A stretch of DNA of 64,000 bases from Streptomyces sioyaensis (GCF_004122735.1 NZ_SDIF01000003.1:82098-146097), one strand, 5' to 3'; numbered from the stretch's first letter, positions 45,438 through 55,443 are shown. Made by a program: numbers and translations. The notes: generated from the sequence alone by a model not told the origin.

Positions 45438-46933
45438 CCGACACCGCCGCCCCGCACCGGCCGGACCCCGGTGGCGCCACCGCGCCCCCCTCCTCGACCC
45501 GCTCCCCACGGGCGACCGGACACCGGACCCGGACCCGCGTCGCCGTGACCGCCGCCCTCCTGGCCGCCCTCGCCGCCGTCCTCGTCCACACCCTCCACTC
45601 AGGCGACAACCAGAGCGCGCCCGGCCGGCTTCTGGCGGGATACGCCGTCGCCTGGGCGCTGTTCGCCGCTGCCGTGTGGGCCGTACGCACAATCCCGGCC
45701 CGCGCCGCGACCGTCCTCGTCCTGGCCGGCTCGGCCGCCATCGCGCTGGCCGGGCTCACCGCGCAGCCGCGCACCAGCAACGACATGTACCGCTACGCCT
45801 GGGACGGCCGCGTCCAGGCCGCCGGAATCTCCCCCTACGCCCACCCGCCCGCCGCACCACAGCTGACCCGTCTGCGCGACGACTGGCTGTTCCCCCCACC
45901 CCAGGCCTGCAAGGGCTGGGGGATCACGCGCACCGACGACGGCCTCTGCGTCCGCATCAACCGGCCCACCGTCCCCACCATCTACCCCCCACTCGCCGAG
46001 GGCTGGTACCTCGCCGTGCACACGCTGTCCCCGGCCGACAGCCGCCACAAGCCGCTCCAAGTCGGCGGCGCCGTCCTGGCCTTCGCTACGACCCTCGCGC
46101 TGCTCCGCGTCCTGCGCCGTCGCGGCGACCCGCGGCGGGCCCCGGCCCGGGCCGCGCTGTGGGCCTGGTGCCCGGCCGTCGCACTGGAAGCGGTCAACAA
46201 CGCCCACATCGACACGCTCGGCGTGCTGTGCGTCGTGCTCGCGCTCGGCACCGCCACCGCGGGAGTCCGCCGCGGTGCGCTGCTCGGCGCCGCGATCGCG
46301 GTCAAAATCCTGCCGGTCCTGGCCCTGCCCGGAGCCCTGTCCGGGCAACGCGGCCCGGCCCGCGTGCTGCGCGTCGTCGCGGCCGTCGTCGGCACCGTCG
46401 CGCTCGCCTACCTGCCCTACGTCGCCGCCTCCGGCGCGGGCGTCCTGGGCTACCTGCCCGGGTATCTCCACGAGGAGGGCTACGAACCCGGCCACGTCCA
46501 CCGTTTCGCCCTGCTGCGACTGGTGTTGCCGGACGCCGCCGCCGGCGCGACCGCGGCCGTTGTGCTCGCGCTGATCGGGCTCTTCGTGTGGTGGCGCGGT
46601 GACCCGGCGCGCCCCTGGCGCGGCGCCCTGCTGCTCACCGGCGCGACCCTGCTCCTGTTCTCCCCGAGCTATCCCTGGTACTCGCTGCTCGTGGTGGCTC
46701 TCGTCGCCATGGACGGCCGCTGGGAGTGGCTGACCGTCACCCTCGCCGGCACCGCCCTCTACCTGGGCGGCCGGCTCCTCCCCGGATTCCCCCTCCAGGC
46801 CTGTGCCTACGGATGCGCGGCGCTCGTGATCGCCACCGGCGCGTACCTGCGCTCCGGCCGGGCCCGCCGCATCGTGGCGTCCCACGTCGGCAACCGATCC
46901 CCCCGGCCCGGCCCGGGGCAGCTGGACCGGTAG
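45434..46933 (+). CDS. GT-C/GT87-type polytopic mannosyltransferase
   Basis: The 499-aa membrane protein has about eleven hydrophobic segments. The first extracytoplasmic loop carries the GT-C acidic signature (NDMYRYAWDGRVQAAGISPY), where the Asp pair binds the polyprenyl-phosphate sugar, and WCPAVALEAVNNAHID and YPWYSLLVVALVA are further family blocks. These enzymes use polyprenyl-phosphomannose or similar donors on the outer face of the membrane. In full-length versions of this operon a DPM1-like GT2 would make that donor, but the GT2 here is deleted, so donor must come from another locus. It is the last gene of the operon. Confidence 0.85.
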   Translation: MTDTAAPHRPDPGGATAPPSSTRSPRATGHRTRTRVAVTAALLAALAAVLVHTLHSGDNQSAPGRLLAGYAVAWALFAAAVWAVRTIPARAATVLVLAGSAAIALAGLTAQPRTSNDMYRYAWDGRVQAAGISPYAHPPAAPQLTRLRDDWLFPPPQACKGWGITRTDDGLCVRINRPTVPTIYPPLAEGWYLAVHTLSPADSRHKPLQVGGAVLAFATTLALLRVLRRRGDPRRAPARAALWAWCPAVALEAVNNAHIDTLGVLCVVLALGTATAGVRRGALLGAAIAVKILPVLALPGALSGQRGPARVLRVVAAVVGTVALAYLPYVAASGAGVLGYLPGYLHEEGYEPGHVHRFALLRLVLPDAAAGATAAVVLALIGLFVWWRGDPARPWRGALLLTGATLLLFSPSYPWYSLLVVALVAMDGRWEWLTVTLAGTALYLGGRLLPGFPLQACAYGCAALVIATGAYLRSGRARRIVASHVGNRSPRPGPGQLDR

Positions 46934-46961
46934 CGGCCGCGGATGTCGGCCGGCGAACCGG

Positions 46962-47280
46962 TCAGCCGCGTCGACGAGCCGCACCCGGCCGGCCGGCGGC
47001 TGCCACCAGGACGACGGTGATGCTGATCAACAGGGACCAGGCGCCGATCTTGTCCACGGCGACGGGCTGCCAGCCGTGGAGCTGGTAGGGGTAGCGCCAG
47101 GCGCCCAGGTAGGTGGCGAGGTTCTCCGCCACCCACAGGAAGAAGCCGATCAGCACGAACGACAACGCCAGCGGCATCCGTCGGCGTACCCCGCGCACGG
47201 TGAAGTGCACGACGGTGCCCGCCGTGACGGCCACCAGCAGTCCGGCCAGGGGGAAGGTTGCGGCGGGAAACCGCTGACCG
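46962..47280 (-). pseudogene. C-terminal remnant of a DUF817 membrane protein
   Basis: The minus-strand frame reads TVVHFTVRGVRRRMPLALSF, VLIGFFLWVAENLATYLGAW, RYPYQLHGWQPVAV and GAWSLLISITVVLVAAAG, the conserved C-terminal third of DUF817 proteins (normally ~270 aa, several membrane helices). The conserved part begins abruptly and the preceding ~15 residues (RFPAATFPLAGLLVA) look like an unrelated or distant fragment of the same gene. At ~100 codons it lacks most membrane helices and no ribosome site is evident. I read it as a truncated gene. Confidence 0.6.
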
Positions 47281-47403
47281 GCACCCGTCCGCCGCTACGA
47301 ACGGCCACCCCGGCCGCCGGCCTTTCGGCCGCCAACTGGCCGTAGCCCCCGCCCCGGCCGGGGCGGGGCGGTCTCGGAGCCGCACCTCTTCGGTTGCACC
47401 GGG

Positions 47404-48075
47404 TCACAGCGCGGAGCGGACGGTGCTCTCGAACTGGGAGACGTGCGCGCGGGCGAGGTCGCGTGCCTGGTCGGCGTGGCCCGCGATGATCGCTTCCAGG
47501 AGCGGCCGGTGCTGCTCGATGTGCTCGGAGACGTGCGGCAGGCGATCGAGGAACAAGTGCCAGATGCGCGTGGCGAGGTTGTAGTAACTCCCCAGCGTGG
47601 CTTCGAGGTAGCTGTTGTGGGTGCACCGGTAGATCGCCCGGTGCACCTCGGTGTCCAGCCGCATGAGGTCCGCGTCGGTGGTCGCGGGCTCGTCGAACTC
47701 TTCGAGCAGCCGGCGGAGTTCCTCCTGCTCGGCGCGGGTGCGGCGCTTCGCGGCGCTGTAGGCGGCGTGGCCCTCCAGCTGAAGCCGGACCTCGGTGATG
47801 AGTGCGAGGTCGGTGATGTTGACCTCGGTGGCGAAGGTGCCGCGGCGCGGGAAGATCGCCACCAGCCGCTCGGACTCCAGCCTCTTGATCGCCTGGTGGA
47901 TGGGCGTGCGACCGAGGCCGAGCCGGCGCATCAGCTGTTCCTCGCTGATCGGGGCGCCGGGCCGGATCTGCAGGGTGACGATCAGGTCTCGGATCGCCTC
48001 GTATGCCTGGTCGGTCAGCGACGGCGGGGTGCCGTGGCGATCCTGCCGGGCGGACGTGTTGACGTGGGCAGTCAT
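47404..48075 (-). CDS. GntR-family regulator (FCD subfamily) of the glycine/sarcosine genes
   Basis: The 223-aa regulator has an N-terminal winged helix (~20-85: DQAYEAIRDLIVTLQIRPGA, SEEQLMRRLGLGRTPIHQAI) and a C-terminal FCD ligand domain (~95-215) with the metal/ligand histidines in RLDTEVHRAIYRCTHN and EHIEQHRPLLEAI. It is divergent from glyA-soxBDAG, 153 bp away, so it probably controls that operon and itself in response to a one-carbon or amino-acid metabolite. A TAAGCT hexamer ending 8 bases before the ATG suggests a leaderless transcript. The inverted repeats beside it are the likely operator. Confidence 0.88.
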   Translation of the reverse strand: MTAHVNTSARQDRHGTPPSLTDQAYEAIRDLIVTLQIRPGAPISEEQLMRRLGLGRTPIHQAIKRLESERLVAIFPRRGTFATEVNITDLALITEVRLQLEGHAAYSAAKRRTRAEQEELRRLLEEFDEPATTDADLMRLDTEVHRAIYRCTHNSYLEATLGSYYNLATRIWHLFLDRLPHVSEHIEQHRPLLEAIIAGHADQARDLARAHVSQFESTVRSAL

Positions 48076-48096
48076 GCGGCCTAGCTTAGGCGGAGA

Positions 48097-48132
48097 ACTG
48101 AAATATCAGTCCTGTTTCTAGTCGAATTTCAG
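48097..48132. promoter_or_regulatory. Candidate GntR operator in the divergent gntR-glyA region
   Basis: ACTGA-AATA-TCAGT (48097-48110) is a 14-bp inverted repeat, and CTGAAA at 48098-48103 recurs inverted as TTTCAG at 48127-48132. The AT-rich symmetrical sequence stands out in its GC-rich surroundings and lies just upstream of the regulator gene. Confidence 0.5.
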
Positions 48133-48228
48133 ACTCGGGTGGCGGTGGCTCCCGTGATCTTGTTCCCGTGATCCGCAGCCACCTCGGGTGCGGCAGGAAG
48201 ACTCTCCCTCTGGCGTTGCGGAGTACAC

Positions 48229-49503
48229 ATGAGCAGTCAGCAAGGTCTGCTGGACCGGTCGCTCGACGAGATCGACCCCGAGGTCGCCGAGGCCATCGGC
48301 CATGAACTGCGCCGGCAGCAGTCGACGCTGGAGATGATCGCGTCGGAGAATTTCGCGCCCCGCGCGGTGATGCAGGCGCAGGGCTCGGTGCTGACGAACA
48401 AGTACGCCGAGGGGTATCCGGGGCGCCGCTACTACGGCGGCTGCGCACATGTGGACGTCGTGGAGCGCCTGGCCGTGGACCGGGTGACCGCACTCTTCGG
48501 CGCGCGGTTCGCCAACGTCCAGCCGCACTCCGGCGCACAGGCCAACGCCGCCGCGATGATGGCGCTCCTGGACCCCGGCGACACCATCCTCGGGCTGGAC
48601 CTGGCACACGGCGGTCATCTGACCCACGGCATGCGCCTCAACTTCTCCGGCAAGCTGTACCGCGTCGTGGGCTATCACGTCCGCGAGACCGACTGCCTGA
48701 TCGACATGGACGAGGTCGAGCGGCTCGCCCAGGAGCACCGTCCCAAGGTGATCGTCGCGGGGTGGTCCGCCTACCCCCGCCACCTCGACTTCGCGCGCTT
48801 CCGCCGGATCGCCGACGCGGTCGGGGCGTACCTGATGGTGGACATGGCGCACTTCGCCGGCCTGGTCGCGGCCGGCCTGCACCCGTCGCCCGTGCCGTAC
48901 GCCCATGTCGTCACCACCACCACGCACAAGACGCTGGGCGGTCCGCGCGGCGGCGTGATCCTCACCCAGGACGCGGCGCTGGCCAAAAAGATCAACTCTG
49001 CCGTTTTCCCCGGTCAGCAGGGAGGCCCGCTGGAGCATGTGATCGCGGCCAAGGCCGTGGCCTTCTCCCTCGCGGGGGCGCCGGAGTTCGCCGAGCGGCA
49101 GCGGCGCACCCTGTCCGGAGCGCGGGCGCTCGCCGGCCGGCTGCTGGCGGACGACTCCCGCGAGGCCGGCGTGCGGGTGCTGACCGGCGGAACCGAGGTG
49201 CACCTGGTCCTGGTCGACCTGCGGGAAGCGGAGCTGGACGGCCGGCAGGCCGAGGACCGGCTGCACTCCATCGGCATCACGGTCAACCGGAACGCCGTGC
49301 CCTTCGACCCGCGCCCGCCGATGGTCACCTCCGGCCTGCGGATCGGCACGCCCGCACTGGCCACCCGCGGCCTCGGCCCGGAGGACTTCCGCGAGGTCGC
49401 CGACGTGATCAGCCTGACGTTGCGTCCGGACCACGATGCCGACGCGCTGCGGCACCGGGTGGCCGCGGTCGCGGCCAAGTACCCGCTCTACCCGCAGCTG
49501 TGA
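48229..49503 (+). CDS. glyA: Serine hydroxymethyltransferase
   Basis: It interconverts serine and glycine with tetrahydrofolate. The 424-aa enzyme has the folate/PLP blocks [63 protein letters not shown] and the PLP lysine Lys234 in [16 protein letters not shown]. Length and key residues are normal. Here it begins the sarcosine oxidase operon: sarcosine oxidase makes glycine and 5,10-methylene-tetrahydrofolate, the two substrates this enzyme combines into serine. A second, housekeeping glyA is expected elsewhere. It is separated from soxB by 97 bp. Confidence 0.95.
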   Translation: MSSQQGLLDRSLDEIDPEVAEAIGHELRRQQSTLEMIASENFAPRAVMQAQGSVLTNKYAEGYPGRRYYGGCAHVDVVERLAVDRVTALFGARFANVQPHSGAQANAAAMMALLDPGDTILGLDLAHGGHLTHGMRLNFSGKLYRVVGYHVRETDCLIDMDEVERLAQEHRPKVIVAGWSAYPRHLDFARFRRIADAVGAYLMVDMAHFAGLVAAGLHPSPVPYAHVVTTTTHKTLGGPRGGVILTQDAALAKKINSAVFPGQQGGPLEHVIAAKAVAFSLAGAPEFAERQRRTLSGARALAGRLLADDSREAGVRVLTGGTEVHLVLVDLREAELDGRQAEDRLHSIGITVNRNAVPFDPRPPMVTSGLRIGTPALATRGLGPEDFREVADVISLTLRPDHDADALRHRVAAVAAKYPLYPQL

Positions 49504-49600
49504 GCAGGGTGCCATGACCGCGGCACCGGGTCCTGCTCCACGGCGACCGCGCCGTGGTGTTCCGCCGACCGCTCCATCCCCTCGTCGAACAGGAGGCGCC

Positions 49601-50818
49601 GTGTCGCACGAGTTGCCCGAACACCCCGACTGGCTCTGGCGGAACCCCGATCCGAAGCCGTCGTACGACGTCGTCGTCGTCGGCGCCGGCGGACACGGCC
49701 TGGCCACCGCCTATTACCTCGCGAAGAACCACGGCATCACCAACGTCGCCGTACTGGAGCGCGGCTGGCTGGCCGGCGGCAACATGGCGCGGAACACCAC
49801 GATCATCCGCTCCAACTACCTGTGGGACGAGAGCGCCGCGCTCTACGAACACGCCCTGAAGCTGTGGGAGGTGCTGCCCGAGGAGCTGGAGTACGACTTC
49901 CTGTTCAGCCAGCGCGGTGTGCTCAACCTCGCCCACACGCTGCAGGACGTCCGCGAGGGCGTCCGCCGGGTGCACGCCAACCGGCTGGGCGGCGTGGACG
50001 CGGAATGGCTCTCCACCGAGGACGTCAAGAAGTTCTGCCCGATCGTCAACACCTCCTCCGACGCGCGCTATCCGGTCCTCGGCGCCACGCTCCAGCCGCG
50101 CGCCGGCATCGCCAAGCACGACCACGTGGCCTGGGCGCTGGCCCGGAAGGCGGACGCCTACGGTGTCGACCTGATCCAGGGCTGCGAGGTGACCGGCTTC
50201 CTCCGCGACGGCGACCGGGTGGTCGGCGTGGAGACGACCCGTGGCCGGATCAACGCGGGCAAGGTGGCGCTGGCCGCGGCCGGCCACACCAGCACCCTCG
50301 CCGCGCGGGTGGGGCTGCGCCTGCCGATCCAGAGCCACCCGCTGCAGGCGCTGGTCTCCGAGCTCCTGGAGCCCGTGCACCCGTGTGTCGTGATGTCCAA
50401 CCATGTGCATGTCTACGTCAGCCAGGCGCACAAGGGCGAGCTGGTCATGGGCGCGGGCATCGACGCCTACCCCTCCTACACCCGGCGCGGCAGCGTGCAG
50501 ATCATCGAAGCGCAGATGGCCGCGGCGCTGGAGCTGTTCCCCCTCTTCGGCCGGGCCCATGTGATCCGGACCTGGGGCGGCGTGGTGGACGTCTCGCCCG
50601 ACGCCTCCCCGGTCGTCGGGCTCACCCCGGTGGAGAACCTGCTGGTCAACTGCGGCTGGGGCACCGGCGGTTTCAAGGCCACACCCGCCGCCGGCTGGGT
50701 CTACGCCCACACCATCGCCACCGGGCAACCCCATCCGCTCAATGCGCCCTTCGGCCTGGAGCGGTTCACCACCGGCGCGCTCATCGACGAGCACGGCGCG
50801 GCCGCCGTCGCCCACTGA
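49601..50818 (+). CDS. soxB: Sarcosine oxidase beta subunit, heterotetrameric
   Basis: The 405-aa flavin subunit starts at GTG 49601 ([13 protein letters not shown]) behind AGGAGG. It has an N-terminal FAD-binding GxGxxG ([20 protein letters not shown]), [13 protein letters not shown], and a late [17 protein letters not shown]. His173 (in GIAKHDHV) corresponds to the residue that carries covalent FMN in the corynebacterial enzyme. The beta subunit oxidises sarcosine to glycine and passes electrons to FMN and O2, giving H2O2. It forms an alpha-beta-gamma-delta complex with the three following gene products. Confidence 0.95.
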   Translation: MSHELPEHPDWLWRNPDPKPSYDVVVVGAGGHGLATAYYLAKNHGITNVAVLERGWLAGGNMARNTTIIRSNYLWDESAALYEHALKLWEVLPEELEYDFLFSQRGVLNLAHTLQDVREGVRRVHANRLGGVDAEWLSTEDVKKFCPIVNTSSDARYPVLGATLQPRAGIAKHDHVAWALARKADAYGVDLIQGCEVTGFLRDGDRVVGVETTRGRINAGKVALAAAGHTSTLAARVGLRLPIQSHPLQALVSELLEPVHPCVVMSNHVHVYVSQAHKGELVMGAGIDAYPSYTRRGSVQIIEAQMAAALELFPLFGRAHVIRTWGGVVDVSPDASPVVGLTPVENLLVNCGWGTGGFKATPAAGWVYAHTIATGQPHPLNAPFGLERFTTGALIDEHGAAAVAH

Positions 50819-50834
50819 CAAGGAGCCACCCACC

Positions 50835-51113
50835 ATGCTGCTCATCCCCTGCCCGTGGTGCGGCGACCGGGACGAGACCGAATTCGGCTACGGGGGCCAG
50901 GCCCATGTCCCCTACCCCGAGGCCCCGGAGACGCTGACCGACGCCGAGTGGGCCGAGTACCTCTTCGTACGGGACAACCCCGAGGGCCCCTTCACCGAGC
51001 AGTGGGTCCACACCGCGGGCTGCCGCCGCTGGTTCACCCTCGTCCGCGACACCACCTGCAACGACATCCTCGCCGTCCACCGGACCGGCACGACGAATCC
51101 GGTGCACCCATGA
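50835..51113 (+). CDS. soxD: Sarcosine oxidase delta subunit (zinc-binding)
   Basis: The 92-aa protein has the zinc ligands of the heterotetrameric family at the canonical positions: Cys6 and Cys9 (LLIPCPWCGDRDETEF), His59 and Cys63 (QWVHTAGCRRWF). It is a structural subunit. Its stop overlaps the soxA start by four bases (ATGA), so subunit stoichiometry is probably maintained by translational coupling. Length is normal for the family. Confidence 0.95.
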   Translation: MLLIPCPWCGDRDETEFGYGGQAHVPYPEAPETLTDAEWAEYLFVRDNPEGPFTEQWVHTAGCRRWFTLVRDTTCNDILAVHRTGTTNPVHP

Positions 51114-54004
51114 CCGAGACGCCCGCGAACCCGCACCGCCTTGCCCGCGGCGGCCGCATCGACCGCTCGGCTTCCCTGAGCTTCACCTTCGACGGCACCC
51201 GCTACCACGGCCATCGCGGAGACACCCTCGCCTCGGCGCTGCTCGCCTCCGGTGTCCGCACGGTCGCACCGAGCATCTACCGCCGGCGCGCCCGCGGCAT
51301 CGTCGCCGCGGGCGTCGAAGAGCCCAACGCCCTGGTCCAGCTCGACGGGCCGTGCCAGGAGCCCATGCTGCCGGCCACCACCGTGGAGCTCTTCGACGGC
51401 CTGTCGGCACGGAGCCTGTCCGGGAAGGGGCGCCTCGACCCGCGTGAGGACACCGCGCTCTACGACAAGAAGTACGTGCACTGCGACGTCCTGGTCATCG
51501 GGGGCGGCCCCGCGGGGCTGGCCGCGGCCCTCGCGGCCGGCCGCTCCGGAGCACGGGTGATCCTGGTCGACGAGCAGAACGAGCTCGGCGGGTCGCTGCT
51601 CTCCTCCCGTGCGGAGCGGATCGACCACGCGCCCGCGTCCGACTGGGTCGCCTCGGCCCGTGACGAGCTCACCGCACTGCCGGAGGTCCGTCTGCTCACC
51701 CGTGCCACGGCCGTCGGCGTCCACGACCACGGACTGGTGCTGGTCGCCGAGCGCCGCACCGACCATCTCGGCAGTACGCCGCTGCCCGGGGTGTCGCGCC
51801 AGCGGCTGTGGCATGTGCGGGCCCGGCAGACCGTGCTGGCCACCGGGGCGCACGAACGGCCCCTGGTGTTCGCCGACAACGACCGGCCCGGGGTGATGCT
51901 CGCCCACGCGGTGCGCACCTACGTCAACCGGTACGCGGTGCTGCCCGGCCGAAGGGCGGTCGTCGTCACCACCAACGACAGCGCGTACGCCACGGCGATC
52001 GACCTGGTCGCCGCGGGCGTGCAGGTGCCCGTCCTGGTCGACGCCCGGCCCGAGCCGCCGCCGGCACTGGTCGCGCAGGTCCGTGCCGCGGGCGTGGAGG
52101 TGCGGACCGGATCGGCCGTCGTGGGCACCGACGGCGACCCGTCGCTCACCGCGGCGTGGATCGCGCCGCTGGACCGGCGCGGGGGAGCGGCGGACGCCAC
52201 CGCGGTCCCGTGCGACCTCCTGGCGGTCTCGGGAGGCTGGAACCCCGTACTCCATCTGTTCGGTCAGGCACAGGGCACGCTGCGCTACGACGAGAGCCTG
52301 GCCGCGTTCGTACCCGAGCGGCGCCCGAAGGGCCTCGTCACGGCCGGCGCGGCGAACGGCACGTGCCACCTTGCCGGTTGCCTCGACGAGGGCACGGCCG
52401 CCGGCACCGAGGCCGCCGCGCGGGCCGGGTTCACCGATGACGCCCCGCCGGCCCGCCCGCGTGCGCAGGACGCGCCGCCCGCTCCCGCGCGGGCCCTGTG
52501 GACGATCCCCGGAGGGGCCGGCGAACCCCCGACGTGGCACACCCACTTCGTGGACCTCCAGCGCGACGCCACCGTCGCCGATATCCACCGGGCCATCGGG
52601 GCAGGGATGCGCTCGGTGGAGCACATCAAGCGCTACACCACCATCGGCACCGGGCAGGACCAGGGCAAGACCGGCGCGGTCGTCGCGATCGGCGCGATCG
52701 CCGAAGCACTGGGCGTGGGGTCGCCCGGCGAGGTCGGCACGACGACGTTCCGTCCGCCCTACACACCGGTGTCCTTCGCGTTGCTCGCCGGCCGGGACCG
52801 CGGCCACCTGAACGACCCGGTACGCGTGACGCCGATCCACGACTGGCATGTCGCGCACGGCGCCGCGTTCGAGGACGTCGGCCAGTGGAAGCGGCCTTGG
52901 TACTACCCGCGACCGGACGAGACCATGGAGGCCGCGGTCCTGCGCGAGTGCCGGGCCGCCCGCGAGGCCGTCGCCGTCATGGACGCCTCCACCCTGGGCA
53001 AGATCGACATCCAGGGACCGGACGCCGGCGAGTTCCTGAACCGCCTCTACACCAACGCCTTCGCCAAGCTCAAGGTCGGCTCCTGCCGGTACGGCGTGCT
53101 GTGCAAGGCCGACGGCATGGTGTTCGACGACGGTGTGGTCATGCGGCTCGCCCCCGACCGCTACCTGGCCACCACCACGACCTCCGGCGCCGCGGCGGTG
53201 CTGGAGTGGATGGAGATGTGGTTGCAGACCGAATGGCCCGACCTGCGCGTGCACTGCACCTCGGTGACCGAGCAGTGGGCCACCGTCGCCGTGGTGGGCC
53301 CGAAGTCCCGGGCCGTCCTTGCGCACCTCGCGCCGGATCTGGACCTGTCGGCCGAGGCGTTCGCGTTCATGGACTTCCGCGAGACGCGCCTGGCCGACGG
53401 CGTCCCGGCCCGCATCGCGCGGGTCTCCTTCTCCGGTGAGCTCGCCTTCGAGATCAACGTCGCAAGCTGGCACGGCCGGGCCGTGTGGGACGCCGTGATG
53501 GCGGCGGGGGCGGCGTACGACATCACCCCCTACGGCACCGAGACCATGCATGTGCTGCGGGCGGAGAAGGGGTTCATCATCGTCGGCCAGGACACCGACG
53601 GCACCGTCACGCCCGAGGACCTGGGCATGGGCTGGGTCGTCTCCAAGCGCAAGGAGTTCGTCGGCAAACGCTCCTACCGCCGCCCCGACACCGCACGCCC
53701 CGACCGCAAGCACCTGGTCGGGTTGCTGCCGGACGATCCCACCGAGCTGCTCCCCGAGGGAGCACAGCTGGTCGCCGACGGGGTACCCACCACGACGGAG
53801 AGCGGCCCGGTACCCATGCTGGGGCACGTCACCTCCAGCTACCGCAGCGCCGTGCTCGGGCACACCTTCGCCCTCGCCCTGGTCAAGGACGGCCGCAACC
53901 GCCTCGGCCAGAGCCTCCAAGTGCCCCTCGTCGGGCGCACGGTCAGGGCCACCGTGACCGAGCCGGTCTTCTACGACAAGGAAGGAACCCGCCGTGACGG
54001 CTGA
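51110..54004 (+). CDS. soxA: Sarcosine oxidase alpha subunit
   Basis: The 964-aa subunit has a ferredoxin-fold-like N-terminal domain (~20-110: FTFDGTRYHGHRGDTLASAL), a dinucleotide-binding domain with VLVIGGGPAGLAAALAAG (128-145) and a second GGWNPVLHLF region, and a C-terminal aminomethyltransferase (GcvT-like) domain (~570-960: TPIHDWHVAHGAAFEDVGQW, SGELAFEINVASWHGRAVWD) that binds tetrahydrofolate and captures the methyl-derived formaldehyde as 5,10-methylene-THF. Length is normal. It is in the same operon as glyA, which uses that folate product. Confidence 0.95.
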   Translation: MTETPANPHRLARGGRIDRSASLSFTFDGTRYHGHRGDTLASALLASGVRTVAPSIYRRRARGIVAAGVEEPNALVQLDGPCQEPMLPATTVELFDGLSARSLSGKGRLDPREDTALYDKKYVHCDVLVIGGGPAGLAAALAAGRSGARVILVDEQNELGGSLLSSRAERIDHAPASDWVASARDELTALPEVRLLTRATAVGVHDHGLVLVAERRTDHLGSTPLPGVSRQRLWHVRARQTVLATGAHERPLVFADNDRPGVMLAHAVRTYVNRYAVLPGRRAVVVTTNDSAYATAIDLVAAGVQVPVLVDARPEPPPALVAQVRAAGVEVRTGSAVVGTDGDPSLTAAWIAPLDRRGGAADATAVPCDLLAVSGGWNPVLHLFGQAQGTLRYDESLAAFVPERRPKGLVTAGAANGTCHLAGCLDEGTAAGTEAAARAGFTDDAPPARPRAQDAPPAPARALWTIPGGAGEPPTWHTHFVDLQRDATVADIHRAIGAGMRSVEHIKRYTTIGTGQDQGKTGAVVAIGAIAEALGVGSPGEVGTTTFRPPYTPVSFALLAGRDRGHLNDPVRVTPIHDWHVAHGAAFEDVGQWKRPWYYPRPDETMEAAVLRECRAAREAVAVMDASTLGKIDIQGPDAGEFLNRLYTNAFAKLKVGSCRYGVLCKADGMVFDDGVVMRLAPDRYLATTTTSGAAAVLEWMEMWLQTEWPDLRVHCTSVTEQWATVAVVGPKSRAVLAHLAPDLDLSAEAFAFMDFRETRLADGVPARIARVSFSGELAFEINVASWHGRAVWDAVMAAGAAYDITPYGTETMHVLRAEKGFIIVGQDTDGTVTPEDLGMGWVVSKRKEFVGKRSYRRPDTARPDRKHLVGLLPDDPTELLPEGAQLVADGVPTTTESGPVPMLGHVTSSYRSAVLGHTFALALVKDGRNRLGQSLQVPLVGRTVRATVTEPVFYDKEGTRRDG

Positions 54005-54623
54005 GGTGACCACCCCACGTGCCCGCAGCCCGCTGCACCACCGCGCCCACCTCCTCGCGGCGGCCGACGTCGAGGGACCGCGCGGGGTCCGGCTGCGGGA
54101 ACTGCCCTGCGCGGCGCAGGTGACCCTGCGGCTCGACCCCTCGTCCCCCGCGGCGGCCCGCGTGGCCGGGGCGCTGGGACTGCCCGCCCTGCCGGTGGAG
54201 CCCGGCGGCGTGCGCACCGCGGCCGGTGCGACGGAGCGGACGGTGCTCTGGCTCGGTCCCGACGAATGGCTGGTCGTCGGCCCGGAAGGCGACGCCCCGG
54301 CCATCGAGGCGGTCGTGCGGGACGCGCTCGGCGACGGCCACGGAGCCGTGGTCGACGTGTCGGCGAACCGCACCACCCTGGAGATCAGCGGCCCCTGTGC
54401 GCGGGAGGTGCTGGAGAAGGGCTGCTCGCTCGATCTCCACCCGCGCGCCTTCGGCCCGGGCCGCTGCGCCCAGACGCTGCTCGCCCGCGCCGCCGTGATC
54501 CTCCGTCAGATCGACACCGGTCCGACCTACCACCTCCTGGTGCGCGGCTCCTTCGCGCCCTACCTGGCCGACTGGCTGCTCGACGCCATGACCGAATTCC
54601 GCTCTCCCGAGGTTCCGCGGTAA
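53994..54623 (+). CDS. soxG: Sarcosine oxidase gamma subunit
   Basis: The 209-aa protein resembles gamma subunits, with VLWLGPDEWLVVGPEGDAPA, VVDVSANRTTLEISGPCARE and LEKGCSLDLHPRAFGPGRCA. This subunit caps the complex and is itself GcvT-related in fold. GTG 53994 lies inside the end of soxA (11-bp overlap). It is the last gene of the operon; a strong hairpin lies 80 bp downstream, before the convergent Lrp/AsnC gene. Confidence 0.93.
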   Translation: MTAEVTTPRARSPLHHRAHLLAAADVEGPRGVRLRELPCAAQVTLRLDPSSPAAARVAGALGLPALPVEPGGVRTAAGATERTVLWLGPDEWLVVGPEGDAPAIEAVVRDALGDGHGAVVDVSANRTTLEISGPCAREVLEKGCSLDLHPRAFGPGRCAQTLLARAAVILRQIDTGPTYHLLVRGSFAPYLADWLLDAMTEFRSPEVPR

Positions 54624-54701
54624 ACCCTCAGCGTCTTCCGCATCGCAGCGCACCGGCCGGGTCGCCCGGCCCGGGACGCCGGCGCTGAAGCGGGATCCGG
54701 G

Positions 54702-54744
54702 CACCCACGCCTGCGCCCGGCGAAGGGGGCGCAGGGCGTGGGTG
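54702..54744. terminator. Hairpin terminator between soxG and the convergent Lrp/AsnC gene
   Basis: The arms CACCCACGCCTGCGCC and GGCGCAGGGCGTGGGTG pair with only a one-base bulge around a ten-base loop. It lies between two convergent genes and could terminate either. Confidence 0.75.
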
Positions 54745-54833
54745 ATGCCGACCGGGTTCCGGCTGCCGGCCTGCCTGATGGCCGCGCCGGGTGCCGCCGT
54801 ACGCAGGCAGGTTCTGCTTGACGCCGCGGTTGC

Positions 54834-55271
54834 TCACAGCCGGGGCCGGTCGAGCAGGCGGGACAGCACGATCACGCTCTCGGTGCGGTCGATGACGGGG
54901 GCCTCGCGGACCCGCTGAATGGCCTGCTCAAGGTGCGCGATGTCCTTGGCGAGCATGTGCACCACCGCATCCGCCGCGCCGGAGACGGTGCATGCCTCGA
55001 CGACTTCCGGGATCCCCTCCAGGTCCCGTTGCAGCTCGGCGGGCGAGGGATTGCCCTTGCAGTACACCTCGACGTACGCCTCGGTCCGCCAGCCCAGCGC
55101 CCGGGTGTCGATCAGCGCGGTGAAGCCACGAATCGCCCCCGTGGCGACGAGCCGGTCGAGCCGCCGCTTGGCAGCCGGCGCGGAGAGCCCGGCCGCCTCA
55201 CCGATCTCGGCATACGTGCTCCGGGCGTTCCGCAGAACGCACCGGATGATCTCTTCATCGATGGTGTCCAC
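54834..55271 (-). CDS. Lrp/AsnC-family transcriptional regulator
   Basis: The 145-aa protein has an N-terminal AsnC winged helix (DTIDEEIIRCVLRNARSTYA, LSAPAAKRRLDRLVATGAI) and a C-terminal RAM ligand domain (AYVEVYCKGNPSPAELQRDL, VVEACTVSGAADAVVHMLA). It is a global-type regulator that usually senses an amino acid. It is divergent from the M20 amidohydrolase (172 bp) and convergent with soxG, so its likely target is the amidohydrolase or the region between them. Length is normal. No operator could be singled out with confidence. Confidence 0.92.
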   Translation of the reverse strand: MDTIDEEIIRCVLRNARSTYAEIGEAAGLSAPAAKRRLDRLVATGAIRGFTALIDTRALGWRTEAYVEVYCKGNPSPAELQRDLEGIPEVVEACTVSGAADAVVHMLAKDIAHLEQAIQRVREAPVIDRTESVIVLSRLLDRPRL

Positions 55272-55443
55272 GCCGCTACCTCCACGGAACGGGCAGCCGA
55301 GGTGGCGTGCAATTTATCTCCACAACGGCTTGAAGTAAGCAAGAAATCGAAACCAGAAGACAAGATACGGCAATTGATTGCGTAAACGGCCCGAACATAG
55401 CATCCAGACCCTCAGTCGCAACGACGTGAACGCGAGGGACCGT

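Noticed and set aside
50912..54376. 1154-codon open frame on the minus strand across soxD/soxA/soxG
   Set aside because: It is the high-GC antisense shadow of the sarcosine oxidase genes; composition is extreme in Gly/Arg/Asp/Val and no conserved domain is visible.
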